From Paenibacillus sp. FSL H7-0331 (GTDB lineage: Bacteria > Bacillota > Bacilli > Paenibacillales > NBRC-103111), in assembly GCF_001956045.1 (NCBI RefSeq), contig NZ_MRTH01000013.1, positions 124,001-188,000 of the forward strand: a stretch of DNA of 64,000 nt. Direction: 5' to 3'. The notes below the pieces were generated by a model. That model made no database searches and was not told the origin of the DNA. It was given only the letters and a program-made list of their open reading frames with translations. A program made the position numbers and the translations under genes. Of the stretch, positions 52,943 through 61,882 are shown one piece after another (position 1 is the stretch's first letter; each line of letters starts with the position of its first letter).

Positions 52943-53893
52943 CTATTCGGCCGCTATGGCGCGTATTTCTGCCAAGGTTGCTTCGTCCAAAGCCACATCA
53001 ACTGCCGGCAGAACGCTTACAATATGACTTGGCTTGCGTACACCTACAATAGCGCTCGTAAGTGCCGGATGAGCCAGTACATAAGCGATGGCTAGTTGTG
53101 GAAGGGTAAGATCATACCGGGAAGCCACCAGCTTCAATTTTTCTGCACGGTCCACGTTCTTTCTCAAATTCTCGCCCGTATGAGCGGCATTGCGTGAACG
53201 CCAGTCGTTCGCTTCGAATTTGGTATCGTACGTATAGTTGCCTGACAGAAGTCCAGAGGTCAACGAGCTGTACCCAACAACGCCAATCCCCTTTTCCTGA
53301 CAAAAAGGTAACAGCTCCTGCTCAGCCTTGGGCCTCAGGATTGAATATGGAGGCTGTAGTGAGTCCACATGCCGGACAGCCAGCGATTGCTCCAATAATG
53401 GCACATCGTAGTTGCTCACTCCAGCATAACGAACTTTGCCGTCTTGAATCAGCTTGTCCATCGCCCGCATCGTTTCCTCGGCAGGCGCTTTTGTATCCGT
53501 ATCCGGCCAATGCATTTGGTACAAGTCGATATAGTCGGTACCGAGTCTTTGGAGAGAGGCTTCAGCTTCACGAATGACGGAATCGTAGGTGCCATTCTTG
53601 GAAACATTTTTTTGCTCATCCCATACCAGACCACACTTCGTTGCAAGTATGACCTTGTCCCGATCACCTTTAAGCGCTTTACCGATAATTTCTTCGGAAT
53701 ATCCAAGACCATACACAGCTGCTGTATCATAAAAGGTAACGCCTGCATCGAGTGCCGCGCGAACGCTGTCGTGAGAGAGCTGATCATCCTGATCGCCCCA
53801 CCCGCTAGCCCAGCCTGCTCCTCCGATTGCCCAGGAACCAAAGCCGATAACCGATATTTCCGGACCATTCTTTCCAAGCTTGCGATATTTCAT
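52943..53893 (-). CDS. Aldo/keto reductase
   Basis: 316 aa, paralogous to the next gene downstream. Catalytic Asp/Tyr in YDTAAVYGLGYSEE, Lys in ILATKCGL, His in YQMHWPD, cofactor region TSAIVGVRKPSHI. AAGGAGAG precedes the ATG at 53893; the frame extends to 53971 without a start signal. The two reductases probably arose by duplication followed by clear divergence and may form one transcript. Confidence 0.9.
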   Translation of the reverse strand: MKYRKLGKNGPEISVIGFGSWAIGGAGWASGWGDQDDQLSHDSVRAALDAGVTFYDTAAVYGLGYSEEIIGKALKGDRDKVILATKCGLVWDEQKNVSKNGTYDSVIREAEASLQRLGTDYIDLYQMHWPDTDTKAPAEETMRAMDKLIQDGKVRYAGVSNYDVPLLEQSLAVRHVDSLQPPYSILRPKAEQELLPFCQEKGIGVVGYSSLTSGLLSGNYTYDTKFEANDWRSRNAAHTGENLRKNVDRAEKLKLVASRYDLTLPQLAIAYVLAHPALTSAIVGVRKPSHIVSVLPAVDVALDEATLAEIRAIAAE

Positions 53894-53978
53894 AGTTAAA
53901 TCTCTCCTTCGATTAGACTTATATTCATTATAAATAAAGCAATTTGATTTAGGAAGAACTGTGCTTGACATCAGCTAG

Positions 53979-54074
53979 TTACCTTTAGGTTATCTGAGGT
54001 CATTTCAGGTTAACAGGGGTTACATGAAATTGGTACAAATTATCATATCGGAAATGGGCAAAATCTGATAAAAT
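53979..54074 (+). promoter_or_regulatory. Candidate PhoP-activated promoter upstream of phnC
   Basis: TTAACA (54010-54015) and GTTACA (54019-54024), plus weaker TTACCT (53979) and TTATCT (53990) spaced 11 bp apart, resemble Pho-box hexamers. An extended -10 (TGA-TAAAAT, 54066-54074) follows, with a weak -35 TATCGG at 54046-54051, as expected of an activated promoter. Confidence 0.42.
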
Positions 54075-54189
54075 TATGGGTTGTATAAAGGTTTTATGTA
54101 GATCATGCAATGAGAAGAGGAAAAGTGTATTTGATGTCGAATCATTACGAATTAGCTTGTTTGATCTTGAGAGGAGAAACGGAGAGCCC

Positions 54190-54960
54190 ATGATCCAATT
54201 TCAAAATGTTTCCAAAGTGTATAACAATGGCACCGTCGGCTTGAATAACATTAATTTAACTATTCAGCCGGGAGAATTCGTTGTTATAGTAGGCTTGTCG
54301 GGGGCGGGCAAGTCAACGCTCCTGCGTTCCGTGAATCGCCTTCATGAAATAACCGATGGTCAGATATTGATCGATGGAAATTCGATTACCGCAGCACGCG
54401 GTGCACAGCTTCGGCGCATGCGACGAGGCATTGGAATGATCTTTCAAAGCTTTAATTTGGTGAAGCGTGTCTCCGTATTACGGAACGTGTTGTCGGGTCG
54501 TGTAGGCTACCATTCTACGCTGCGGACGATGCTGGGATTGTTCCCGCAGGCGGATATTGAACTGTCTTTAAAAGCATTGGAACGGGTGAATATTCGGGAA
54601 AAAGCATACGCTCGTGCCGATGAACTGTCCGGTGGCCAGCAGCAGCGTGTCTCAATTGCCCGCGCGTTGGCGCAGGAGGCGAAGATTATATTAGCTGATG
54701 AGCCTGTAGCTTCATTGGATCCGTTAACAACTCGTCAAGTTATGGATGATTTAAAACGAATCAATCAGGATCTGGGGATCACGACGATTGTCAACCTTCA
54801 CTTTATTGATCTTGCCAGAGAATATGCGACTCGTATTATTGGCTTGCGTGCGGGCTCTGTCGTTTTTGATGGTCCGGTATCCGAAGCAACGGACGAGCGA
54901 TTCTCCGAAATATATGGTCGCGAAATTAAGAAGGATGAGCTGCTGGGGGGAGACGCCTGA
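54190..54960 (+). CDS. phnC: Phosphonate/phosphate-type ABC transporter ATPase PhnC
   Basis: 256-aa ATPase. Walker [11 protein letters not shown]-loop [20 protein letters not shown] (a PhnC hallmark), signature [15 protein letters not shown], Walker [13 protein letters not shown] and switch His in VNLHFID. CGGAGAG precedes the ATG at 54190; an open frame upstream to 54076 has no start signal. Two PhnE-type permease genes overlap downstream. The importer takes up phosphonate, phosphite or phosphate esters; which one is not visible. Confidence 0.9.
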   Translation: MIQFQNVSKVYNNGTVGLNNINLTIQPGEFVVIVGLSGAGKSTLLRSVNRLHEITDGQILIDGNSITAARGAQLRRMRRGIGMIFQSFNLVKRVSVLRNVLSGRVGYHSTLRTMLGLFPQADIELSLKALERVNIREKAYARADELSGGQQQRVSIARALAQEAKIILADEPVASLDPLTTRQVMDDLKRINQDLGITTIVNLHFIDLAREYATRIIGLRAGSVVFDGPVSEATDERFSEIYGREIKKDELLGGDA

Positions 54961-55754
54961 TGTCGCCATCCAAAGGTAAAAACGCTGCTTTACAGAAGCC
55001 ATCATCATTAAAAAGGAATCTCTCCATTATTATGATTCTTATACTCCTGGGTGCCAGTGCGTATAAGACCGATGTTTCGATACCCGAGCTTATAGAAGGT
55101 ATTCCGGAAATGGGCAAGCTGTTCGTCGAAATGTATCCGCCCAATTGGAGTTATTTTGCCACGGGCTGGGAACCGATGCTGGAAACGATTCGCATGGCAA
55201 TTGTCGGTACGGTTGTCGGTTCATTAATTGCGATTCCGATTTCTTTCCTGGCGGCTCGCAATGTGACCCGTGTACCGGTTTTAAGCGCTGCTGCCCGCTT
55301 TATTTTGAATTTTGTTCGCACAATTCCTGACCTGATGTATGCGGGCGTATTCGCGGCCATCGTCGGATATGGCGCATTGGCGGGAACGATAGCCCTTGCC
55401 TTTTTCTCGTTTGGGCTTGTCTCCAAGCTTACTTATGAGTCTATCGAGTCTATTGATCCAGGGCCCCCGGAAGCCATGACAGCGGTTGGCGCGAATAAGT
55501 TGCAGTGGATTCGCTTCGGTGTGCTGCCTCAGGTAACCGCGCAGTTTGCTGGATTTGTACTCTATACGTTTGAAGTTAATGTACGTGCTGCTACCATTCT
55601 CGGGTTTGTAGGAGCCGGTGGTATCGGATTGCTGTTACAACGCGCTTTGGATCGTCTGAGATATGATCAAGCCTCAACGATCATATTACTGATATTTGTG
55701 GTCGTGTTGATCATTGATTATGTGAGTACGAAGTTACGGGAGAAGCTCTTATGA
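54960..55754 (+). CDS. phnE: Phosphonate-type ABC permease PhnE, first copy
   Basis: 264-aa permease with about six membrane segments: ETIRMAIVGTVVGSLIAIP, RTIPDLMYAGVFAAIVGYG, EAMTAVGANKLQWIRFGVLP and the C-terminal RAATILGFVGAGGIGLLLQ. Overlaps phnC by one base and the second phnE by 4 nt, so all three are translationally coupled. It probably pairs with the next protein as a heterodimer. Confidence 0.9.
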   Translation: MSPSKGKNAALQKPSSLKRNLSIIMILILLGASAYKTDVSIPELIEGIPEMGKLFVEMYPPNWSYFATGWEPMLETIRMAIVGTVVGSLIAIPISFLAARNVTRVPVLSAAARFILNFVRTIPDLMYAGVFAAIVGYGALAGTIALAFFSFGLVSKLTYESIESIDPGPPEAMTAVGANKLQWIRFGVLPQVTAQFAGFVLYTFEVNVRAATILGFVGAGGIGLLLQRALDRLRYDQASTIILLIFVVVLIIDYVSTKLREKLL

Positions 55755-56548
55755 AGCCAGAGACGATGAAAGCAAGTGTTGGCCGTCGCATTCGCTACTG
55801 GGCAATTTGGTTAGTGACAATTATATTAATTGTATGGGGTTTTTCCGGACTGGAGTTCAGCGGAATTAAAGCGACAGCAGGCCAGGTGTCCATGGCAATA
55901 CTGAGGGGTCTGCTGCATCCGGATTGGAATTTCGTTTATTTACCTGAGGGTGAGGATTTACTTCGTGGGCTGCTTGAGACCGCCGCGATAGCCGTACTGG
56001 GTACCGTGATTTCGGCAGTGCTTTGTATACCGTTTGCTTTCTGGGCAGCTAGCGCGAAGGGGAAGGCAAGATGGGCTACGAGCAGCGGCAAGTTTATGCT
56101 GAGTGCGATCCGTACATTTCCCGAAGTTGTCATGGCGATTATTTTTATTAAAGCCGTTGGACCCGGTTCCTATGCGGGTTCATTAGCACTTGGTGTGCAT
56201 TCGATCGGGATGCTCGGTAAACTGTACTCAGAAGCGATTGAAAATTTGGACCACGGTCCCACAGAGGCGTTGACTGCATGTGGTGCTAACAAGCTGCAAA
56301 CGTTATGGTTTGCCGTTATTCCGCAGGTTATGCCAGACTTCCTCTCGTTCGCTTTATATCGCTTTGAAATCAACATCCGTTCTGCGGCCATCCTGGGTGT
56401 AATTGGGGCCGGGGGTATCGGGACTCCGCTTATATTTGCACTGGAGGCTCGCAGTTGGTCTCGTGTCGGCATTATTTTACTGGGTGTTATCGTGATGGTT
56501 ACGATCATTGATCTGATTTCAGGCTACATTCGTAAACGTATTATTTAA
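55751..56548 (+). CDS. phnE: Phosphonate-type ABC permease PhnE, second copy
   Basis: 265 aa, clearly related to the previous gene: LLETAAIAVLGTVISAVLCIP, RTFPEVVMAIIFIKAVGPG, EALTACGANKLQTLWFAVIP and RSAAILGVIGAGGIGTPLI. ACGGGAGAAG precedes the ATG. Paired PhnE genes are common in Bacillota. The binding-protein gene lies convergently downstream, which is less usual. Confidence 0.9.
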   Translation: MKPETMKASVGRRIRYWAIWLVTIILIVWGFSGLEFSGIKATAGQVSMAILRGLLHPDWNFVYLPEGEDLLRGLLETAAIAVLGTVISAVLCIPFAFWAASAKGKARWATSSGKFMLSAIRTFPEVVMAIIFIKAVGPGSYAGSLALGVHSIGMLGKLYSEAIENLDHGPTEALTACGANKLQTLWFAVIPQVMPDFLSFALYRFEINIRSAAILGVIGAGGIGTPLIFALEARSWSRVGIILLGVIVMVTIIDLISGYIRKRII

Positions 56549-56552
56549 AGGA

Positions 56553-56605
56553 CAACAAAAAGACCGTATCTCACAGGAATTCCTGCGGATACGGTCTTTT
56601 TGTTG
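56553..56605. terminator. Bidirectional terminator between phnE and phnD
   Basis: An 18-bp stem, 56553-56570 with 56588-56605, is bounded by A and T runs and serves both converging transcripts. Confidence 0.9.
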
Positions 56606-56622
56606 CTTGAGGATTGAAATGC

Positions 56623-57615
56623 TTATTTGCCGCCCATTTGCTTGTTAGCATCACGAACAACATTGAATTTGCTGTCATCAGATGTTGTGTAGCCACGGTG
56701 GGAATACACTTCATAGATGATTTGTTGACCTTGTGGGTCTTTACCGATAGCAATGAAAGCATCGGAAATTTTCTTGCGCCATTCATCGCTCATGTCCGTA
56801 CGAACAGCGATTGTATCATTAGGGATCGGAGCTGTGAAGAACAGTACGCGAGTTTTTTCAAATACGTCCGGAATATCTTTAACAACATTCAAACGAGCAT
56901 CCTGGAACACAGCCGCTGCGTCAACTTCATCATTCAATACAGCTAGAACGCCTTTATCGTGACCTTTTACGACGATACCTTTAACGTCTTTATCAGGGTC
57001 GATGTTTTTCTTCTTCAACTCAAGACCTGGATAAATATAACCAGCGGATGATGTTACATCCTGCCATGCTATTTTCTTACCTTTCAGATCTTCAATCGTT
57101 TTGATTGGGGAATCTTTTTTAACGATGATCATGGATTTGTAGGAATCGACAAGCTTGGACTTGTCTTCTTGTCCGGTTTCGTCATTAACGCCATAACGTT
57201 GGGCTTGTAGCAATAAATCAGCCGCTTTTTTATCGTCATGAGCCAACACGTAGCCAGTTGGAGGCAAGAAGCCGATATCTACTTTTTTGGAAGCCATAGC
57301 TTCGATGATCGTGTTATAGTTAGTGGAGATCGTTACTTTTACTGGAATACCGAGCTTATCGCCAAGCAGCTTTTCAAGCGGCTTTGCTTTGGCTTCCAAT
57401 GTTTCAGCGCTTTGGGAAGGTACGAATTGTACGTTTAATTCTTTAGGTACATACCCTTTGGCTGTCGGTGCTGGAGTAGGAGCAGGTGTTGCTGCCGGAG
57501 CTGGAGTCGCAGGAGCAGGTGCTGCTGGTGTCGGTGCTGCTGTCTGTCCACAAGCTGCTGCGATTCCCGCGGTAAGAACCAGCGTCAGGCTTAAGGATGC
57601 AAATTTTTTAAACAT
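56623..57615 (-). CDS. phnD: Phosphonate/phosphate-type binding lipoprotein PhnD
   Basis: 330-aa lipoprotein: lipobox A-A-A-C with Cys22, an Ala/Pro/Thr linker to about residue 50, then a PhnD-type domain (LNVQFVPSQSAETLEAKAK, KKVDIGFLPPTGYVLA, KKIAWQDVTSSAGYIYP, PIPNDTIAVRTDMSDEWR). The Ser-Ala-Gly segment and Asp near PNDTI are usual ligand contacts. AGGAGGT precedes the ATG at 57615. It is convergent to phnCEE and divergent from a 5'-nucleotidase-like gene. Ligand may be phosphonate, phosphite or a phosphate ester. Confidence 0.9.
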   Translation of the reverse strand: MFKKFASLSLTLVLTAGIAAACGQTAAPTPAAPAPATPAPAATPAPTPAPTAKGYVPKELNVQFVPSQSAETLEAKAKPLEKLLGDKLGIPVKVTISTNYNTIIEAMASKKVDIGFLPPTGYVLAHDDKKAADLLLQAQRYGVNDETGQEDKSKLVDSYKSMIIVKKDSPIKTIEDLKGKKIAWQDVTSSAGYIYPGLELKKKNIDPDKDVKGIVVKGHDKGVLAVLNDEVDAAAVFQDARLNVVKDIPDVFEKTRVLFFTAPIPNDTIAVRTDMSDEWRKKISDAFIAIGKDPQGQQIIYEVYSHRGYTTSDDSKFNVVRDANKQMGGK

Positions 57616-57812
57616 GTCTTTTTGACCTCCTGTTAATTGTAAAATACAAGCTGCCTCTACTATAGCATAATATATCCAATAGGGCAGTAAATAATTTATG
57701 AATTTATGATTAACACGTTACATTCACGTCAGTTATTCTCGTATTAAAATGTCTATATATTACATATGATGATAGGGTTGAAATTGGCCATAAGTAGAGT
57801 GGTGCTATTGCC

Positions 57813-57842
57813 TTGAAGCAACTTGGAATTGTTTGTTATAGT
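57813..57842 (+). promoter_or_regulatory. Candidate promoter of the nucleotidase-like gene
   Basis: TTGAAG (57813-57818) and TATAGT (57837-57842) with an 18-bp spacer. Confidence 0.45.
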
Positions 57843-57894
57843 AGGTAGAAGAATCTGTATCTACAACATTCCATAATTGACAGGAGCCATCCCA

Positions 57895-59484
57895 TTGATT
57901 AATACATCGATAAAGCAGACGGTTACCATCCTGCAAACAAGCGATCTTCATGGCTTTATGCTGCCCATTCAATACGCAAATAATAAGTCTGCTGATATTG
58001 GTTTTGCCCGAATTGCCACATTAATTGAAAGTGAAAGGGCCTTGCAGGACGCAGTCCTTGTGATCGATAACGGAGATTTGATTCAAGGCACGCCCCTCGC
58101 TTATCACCATGCCCGTCTGGATGCCGCTGCTCCTAACCCGATGATCAGCTGCTTAAACAAACTGCATTATGATGCTGCTGTCATGGGTAATCATGAGTTC
58201 AACTATGGTCTGCCTCTATTACATAAAGCGGTAAAGGAATCAGAATTCCCATGGCTAAGTGCGAATATTGTTGATAACGAGAGTGGGGAGCCATACTTCG
58301 GACAGCCTTATATACTTAAGGAATTCGACAATGGACCTACTGTAGCCGTACTTGGCTTGACGACCCCTTACATCCCGAACTGGGAAAAAGCCGAGCATAT
58401 TGCGGGTCTGCGATTCGACGATGCTGTCGAGTCTGCACAGAAGTGGGTAGCTTATTTACGAAATGAGAAAAAGGCGGACATCGTCGTCGTGTCTTACCAT
58501 GGCGGATTTGAGCGTGATCTGGATACGGGGGAACCGACAGAGCCATTAACGGGGGAAAATCAAGGATACAGGCTATGCCAAGAGGTGAAGGGGATTGATG
58601 TGCTGCTCACCGGACATCAGCATCGGTCGATCGCAGGAAAACGTCTCGGTGGAGTCACGATTATGCAGCCGGGCAGCCAGGGGGCGTTTCTCGGGAAGGT
58701 ACAACTTCACATGGAGCATACAGAGAGCGGTTGGCATATACTGGAATCCACCTCCGAGCTGCTCTCTCCTTCGGGCGTTCAGCCGCAAGCAGAAATTGTC
58801 GAGCTATTGCAACCCAATGAAGCCTTAACGCAAAAGTGGCTGGATCAGCCTATCGGCAAGCTGCTCGGTGATATGCGGGTCACTGACCCCATGGCACTCC
58901 GTATAAAGGAGCATCCTCTTATCGAATTCATCAACAGGGTACAGATGGAGATATCAGGAGCCTCGATTTCCAATACGGCTCTGTTCGATAATATTTCACC
59001 GGGATTCCCGCCAAATATTACGATGAGGGACATTGTTTCCAACTATATATATCCGAATACGTTACAGGTACTGAGAGTGAGCGGACAAGATATTAAGGAT
59101 GCACTGGAGCATTCTGCAGCCTATTTTGCCCAATATAAGGGTGGTCCGGTGCAGGTCAGTACAGCCTTTAGCGAGCCTAAGCCGCAGCATTACAATTATG
59201 ATATGTGGGAAGGGATTACTTATAAGCTCAACATATCGCGGCCGGAAGGCGAGCGTGTGCAGAGCTTGGGCTATCAGGGGCAGCCTTTGGACATGGACGG
59301 TCATTATGATGTAGTCATGAACAATTACAGGGCTGGTGGTGGCGGGAACTATACGATGTTTCATGGCAAGCCCATTGTAAAGGACATTCCGACGGATATG
59401 GCTGAGCTACTGGCCTCCTACATTATGGAAAAAGGAACAATTGAAGCCGCATTAAATAGCAATTGGGAAGTTATTTGGGATTAA
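57895..59484 (+). CDS. Cytosolic 5'-nucleotidase / 2',3'-cyclic phosphodiesterase-family metallophosphoesterase
   Basis: 529 aa. The N-terminal metallophosphatase domain has ILQTSDLHGF, IDNGDLIQGTPLAY, MGNHEFNYG, VVSYHGGFE and LTGHQHRS, giving all metal ligands. The C-terminal 5'-nucleotidase domain ends with the substrate stack region NNYRAGGGGNY. There is no signal peptide, unlike UshA, so it should act in the cytosol. CAGGAG is 9 nt before the TTG at 57895, better than the TTG at 57877, which abuts it. Next to phosphorus transport genes it may scavenge phosphate. Confidence 0.88.
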   Translation: MINTSIKQTVTILQTSDLHGFMLPIQYANNKSADIGFARIATLIESERALQDAVLVIDNGDLIQGTPLAYHHARLDAAAPNPMISCLNKLHYDAAVMGNHEFNYGLPLLHKAVKESEFPWLSANIVDNESGEPYFGQPYILKEFDNGPTVAVLGLTTPYIPNWEKAEHIAGLRFDDAVESAQKWVAYLRNEKKADIVVVSYHGGFERDLDTGEPTEPLTGENQGYRLCQEVKGIDVLLTGHQHRSIAGKRLGGVTIMQPGSQGAFLGKVQLHMEHTESGWHILESTSELLSPSGVQPQAEIVELLQPNEALTQKWLDQPIGKLLGDMRVTDPMALRIKEHPLIEFINRVQMEISGASISNTALFDNISPGFPPNITMRDIVSNYIYPNTLQVLRVSGQDIKDALEHSAAYFAQYKGGPVQVSTAFSEPKPQHYNYDMWEGITYKLNISRPEGERVQSLGYQGQPLDMDGHYDVVMNNYRAGGGGNYTMFHGKPIVKDIPTDMAELLASYIMEKGTIEAALNSNWEVIWD

Positions 59485-59572
59485 GCTGGTGGATAGGGTT
59501 CGGAAGAGCAGGAAATTTGTGGGTGTTACTCGAATAAGTAGTGTTATTGTATGATCTTAAAGGGAGGTAAAC

Positions 59573-60397
59573 ATGCCGACATTTATGAGAAAAGCAAGCC
59601 GGAATTCGGGGAGAGCTGCTTCTTTCACACTACCGCAGCAGCAGCTGGAGGAGCGGCGGCAGCCCAACAGTTCCATGAACCATATGCATGAGCCAGCATC
59701 GCCTGCAGACGTTATGCAGCTACAACAAACGATAGGCAACAAGGCGGTTGCTCAGCTGATGCGATCGAGAGCTGCAATTCAACGTGTGGTGGATCCTCCG
59801 GAAAAGGAATCCGAGAAGGAAAAGAATGGTATGCCGGATCAGCTTAAGCAAGGGGTGGAAAGCTTATCAGGAATGGAAATGGACGATGTCAAGGTTCATT
59901 ATAATTCCTCGAAGCCGCAGGAGCTTAATGCATTGGCCTATGCACAGGGCGCTGATATTCATCTGGGTCCAGGTCAGGAAAAGCATCTGCCCCATGAAGC
60001 CTGGCATGTCGTACAGCAAAAGCAGGGACGTGTAAATCCAACCATGCAGGCGAAGAGTGGAGTTTCTATTAATGACGATGCCGCTCTGGAATCGGAAGCA
60101 GACCGTATGGGCCAGCAAGCGATCCAGATGAAAACCGAAGGCGGTGTCATACAGCTCCAGCAGACCGAAATCTATGTAAAAAATATTACCGGATCTTATA
60201 CAGACGCAGGCGGCGTTGAGCAGGAGTTTCAATACGATGGCGAGGAGCATGTAGCTACGACCAAATCTCATCCCAGAGGCCAGGTAAACTATGATACGCA
60301 GGTCAAAAAGCTGTTGAAGAAAAACAATGTTGTCCCCAAAACGATTGCCGATGCCAATATCACGGTTTCGTATGAAAGTTTTGGACGAAAGCTGTAA
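59573..60397 (+). CDS. DUF4157 (eCIS core domain) protein
   Basis: 274 aa. An N-terminal polar region contains [14 protein letters not shown], a segment typical of this group. Residues about 87-150 form the DUF4157 domain: [36 protein letters not shown] and the zinc-protease-like HEAWH at 141-145. A short unrecognised C-terminal part of about 85 residues follows. In many bacteria such proteins are cargo or toxins of extracellular contractile injection systems; no such structural genes are in the window. AAAGGGAGG precedes the ATG at 59573. Function unproven. Confidence 0.85.
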   Translation: MPTFMRKASRNSGRAASFTLPQQQLEERRQPNSSMNHMHEPASPADVMQLQQTIGNKAVAQLMRSRAAIQRVVDPPEKESEKEKNGMPDQLKQGVESLSGMEMDDVKVHYNSSKPQELNALAYAQGADIHLGPGQEKHLPHEAWHVVQQKQGRVNPTMQAKSGVSINDDAALESEADRMGQQAIQMKTEGGVIQLQQTEIYVKNITGSYTDAGGVEQEFQYDGEEHVATTKSHPRGQVNYDTQVKKLLKKNNVVPKTIADANITVSYESFGRKL

Positions 60398-60480
60398 AGC
60401 GATCTTGTTATACGGGTTTACAATTCCGACGAGCCTGTTGATGGCTGTTGCTCAATAGAACCAGCTCGGCTGTGTCGGAG

Positions 60481-60512
60481 CCTCTAAGACCTTTGGTTTT
60501 AGAGGTTTTTTG
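60481..60512 (+). terminator. Terminator after the DUF4157 gene
   Basis: CCTCTAAGACC (60481-60491) pairs with GGTTTTAGAGG (60495-60505) with one G-U pair, followed by six T residues. Confidence 0.85.
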
Positions 60513-60596
60513 TCATCCATGACTAGCGGGCTAGCCCAGCTCTGATTCAGTGATCTTGTAATTTTGTAATTCTGTAAAAAGGAAGTGACCTTCACT

Positions 60597-61814
60597 TTGC
60601 TTCAATCACCGGATTCTATACATAGGCATTCATCTTTCACGAAATTTTGGATATCGCGAACTTTATCTTCAACCTCGTTCCAAATGCTCTCCGTCGCGAT
60701 CGGATGGCAGATGTATGATTTAACTCATGACGCTTTCAGTCTTGGTTTTGTAGGTCTGGCCCAGTTTGTACCCATGGTGCTGCTAACCTTAGTTGTCGGG
60801 CACGTTGCAGACCGCTTTGACCGTCGCAAGATCGTCTTCTTATGTCAGATCATCGAAGCCGCGATAGCTGTTCTGCTGCTGCTTGGAAATCTAGCAGGCT
60901 GGCTTGGCCGTGATCAGATTTTGGTGGCTGCGGCGATTATCGGATCGTGTCGGGCTTTCGAAGGGCCCTCGTCCTCGGCGCTATTACCGCAGCTGGTGCC
61001 CAAAGCTATCTTGCAGCAAGCCATCGCATGGAGTACCTCAGCCGGTCAAACGGCTCAGATCCTAGGTCCTTCTCTTGGTGGATTGCTTTTTTCTGTGGGT
61101 CCTGCTTTTGTTTACGTCACAGCAGCCATAGCGCTATTAGTTGCTGGAATCCTCACCTTCCTGATCCAAATGGAGCGGATTACCCGAAAATTGGAGCCTC
61201 TCTCCATGAGTTCTATCTTCTCGGGCATGGTGTTTATTTATCGCCGTCCAATAATATTGGGAACGATATCGCTTGATCTTTTTGCTGTCCTGCTTGGCGG
61301 AGCTACAGCGCTTATGCCGATATTTGCGCAGGATATTTTGCATGCTGGTCCTTGGGCATTGGGAGTTATGCGGACTGCACCAGCGGTTGGTGCATTAGTG
61401 ATGTCGATTGTGTTGGTCTATTTTCCACTTAAAAAAGCCTTTGGCTCTACATTGTTCGGAGCGCTTTTTGTGTTTGGATTGGCGACCATGCTCTTCGCCC
61501 TTTCCACGAACTTGTTGATATCGTTGGTTGCTTTGGTATTCATTGGAGCCTCGGATGTGGTTAGTGTCGTGATTAGGTCTTCTCTCGTGCAGCTGCAAAC
61601 TCCAGATGAAATGCGGGGCCGAGTGAACGCCGTGAACTCGCTTTTTGTTGGGACGTCCAATCAGCTTGGTGAGTTTGAGTCAGGTATGCTGGCCGGGTTT
61701 ATGGGAGCAGTTCCAGCTGCATTCATTGGAGGCGTTGGGACTATAGCGGTTGCCGGCTTATGGATGTATTTATTCCCGTCGCTCAGACGACTGCGATCAT
61801 TAACGGAAAAATAA
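60597..61814 (+). CDS. MFS exporter (EntS/MFS_3-like)
   Basis: 405-aa, 12-segment transporter. WQMYDLTHDAFSLGFVGLAQ, GHVADRFDRRKIVFLCQ and the mid-protein RSSLVQLQTPDEMRGRVNAV are typical of MFS_3 members, which export siderophores or drugs. AAAAAGGAA lies 12-13 nt before the TTG at 60597; the GTG at 60585 is too close to it. No siderophore genes are nearby, so the substrate is open. Confidence 0.85.
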   Translation: MLQSPDSIHRHSSFTKFWISRTLSSTSFQMLSVAIGWQMYDLTHDAFSLGFVGLAQFVPMVLLTLVVGHVADRFDRRKIVFLCQIIEAAIAVLLLLGNLAGWLGRDQILVAAAIIGSCRAFEGPSSSALLPQLVPKAILQQAIAWSTSAGQTAQILGPSLGGLLFSVGPAFVYVTAAIALLVAGILTFLIQMERITRKLEPLSMSSIFSGMVFIYRRPIILGTISLDLFAVLLGGATALMPIFAQDILHAGPWALGVMRTAPAVGALVMSIVLVYFPLKKAFGSTLFGALFVFGLATMLFALSTNLLISLVALVFIGASDVVSVVIRSSLVQLQTPDEMRGRVNAVNSLFVGTSNQLGEFESGMLAGFMGAVPAAFIGGVGTIAVAGLWMYLFPSLRRLRSLTEK

Positions 61815-61818
61815 ATAC

Positions 61819-61847
61819 TTTACTATAGTAACGCATTAATGTATTAT
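61819..61847 (+). promoter_or_regulatory. Promoter of the hisC-like gene
   Basis: TTTACT (61819-61824), 17-bp spacer, TATTAT (61842-61847), 35 nt before the ATG. Confidence 0.6.
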
Positions 61848-61882
61848 CAAAGTGTAGTGATAAAGCGTAAGGAGCTGATAGG

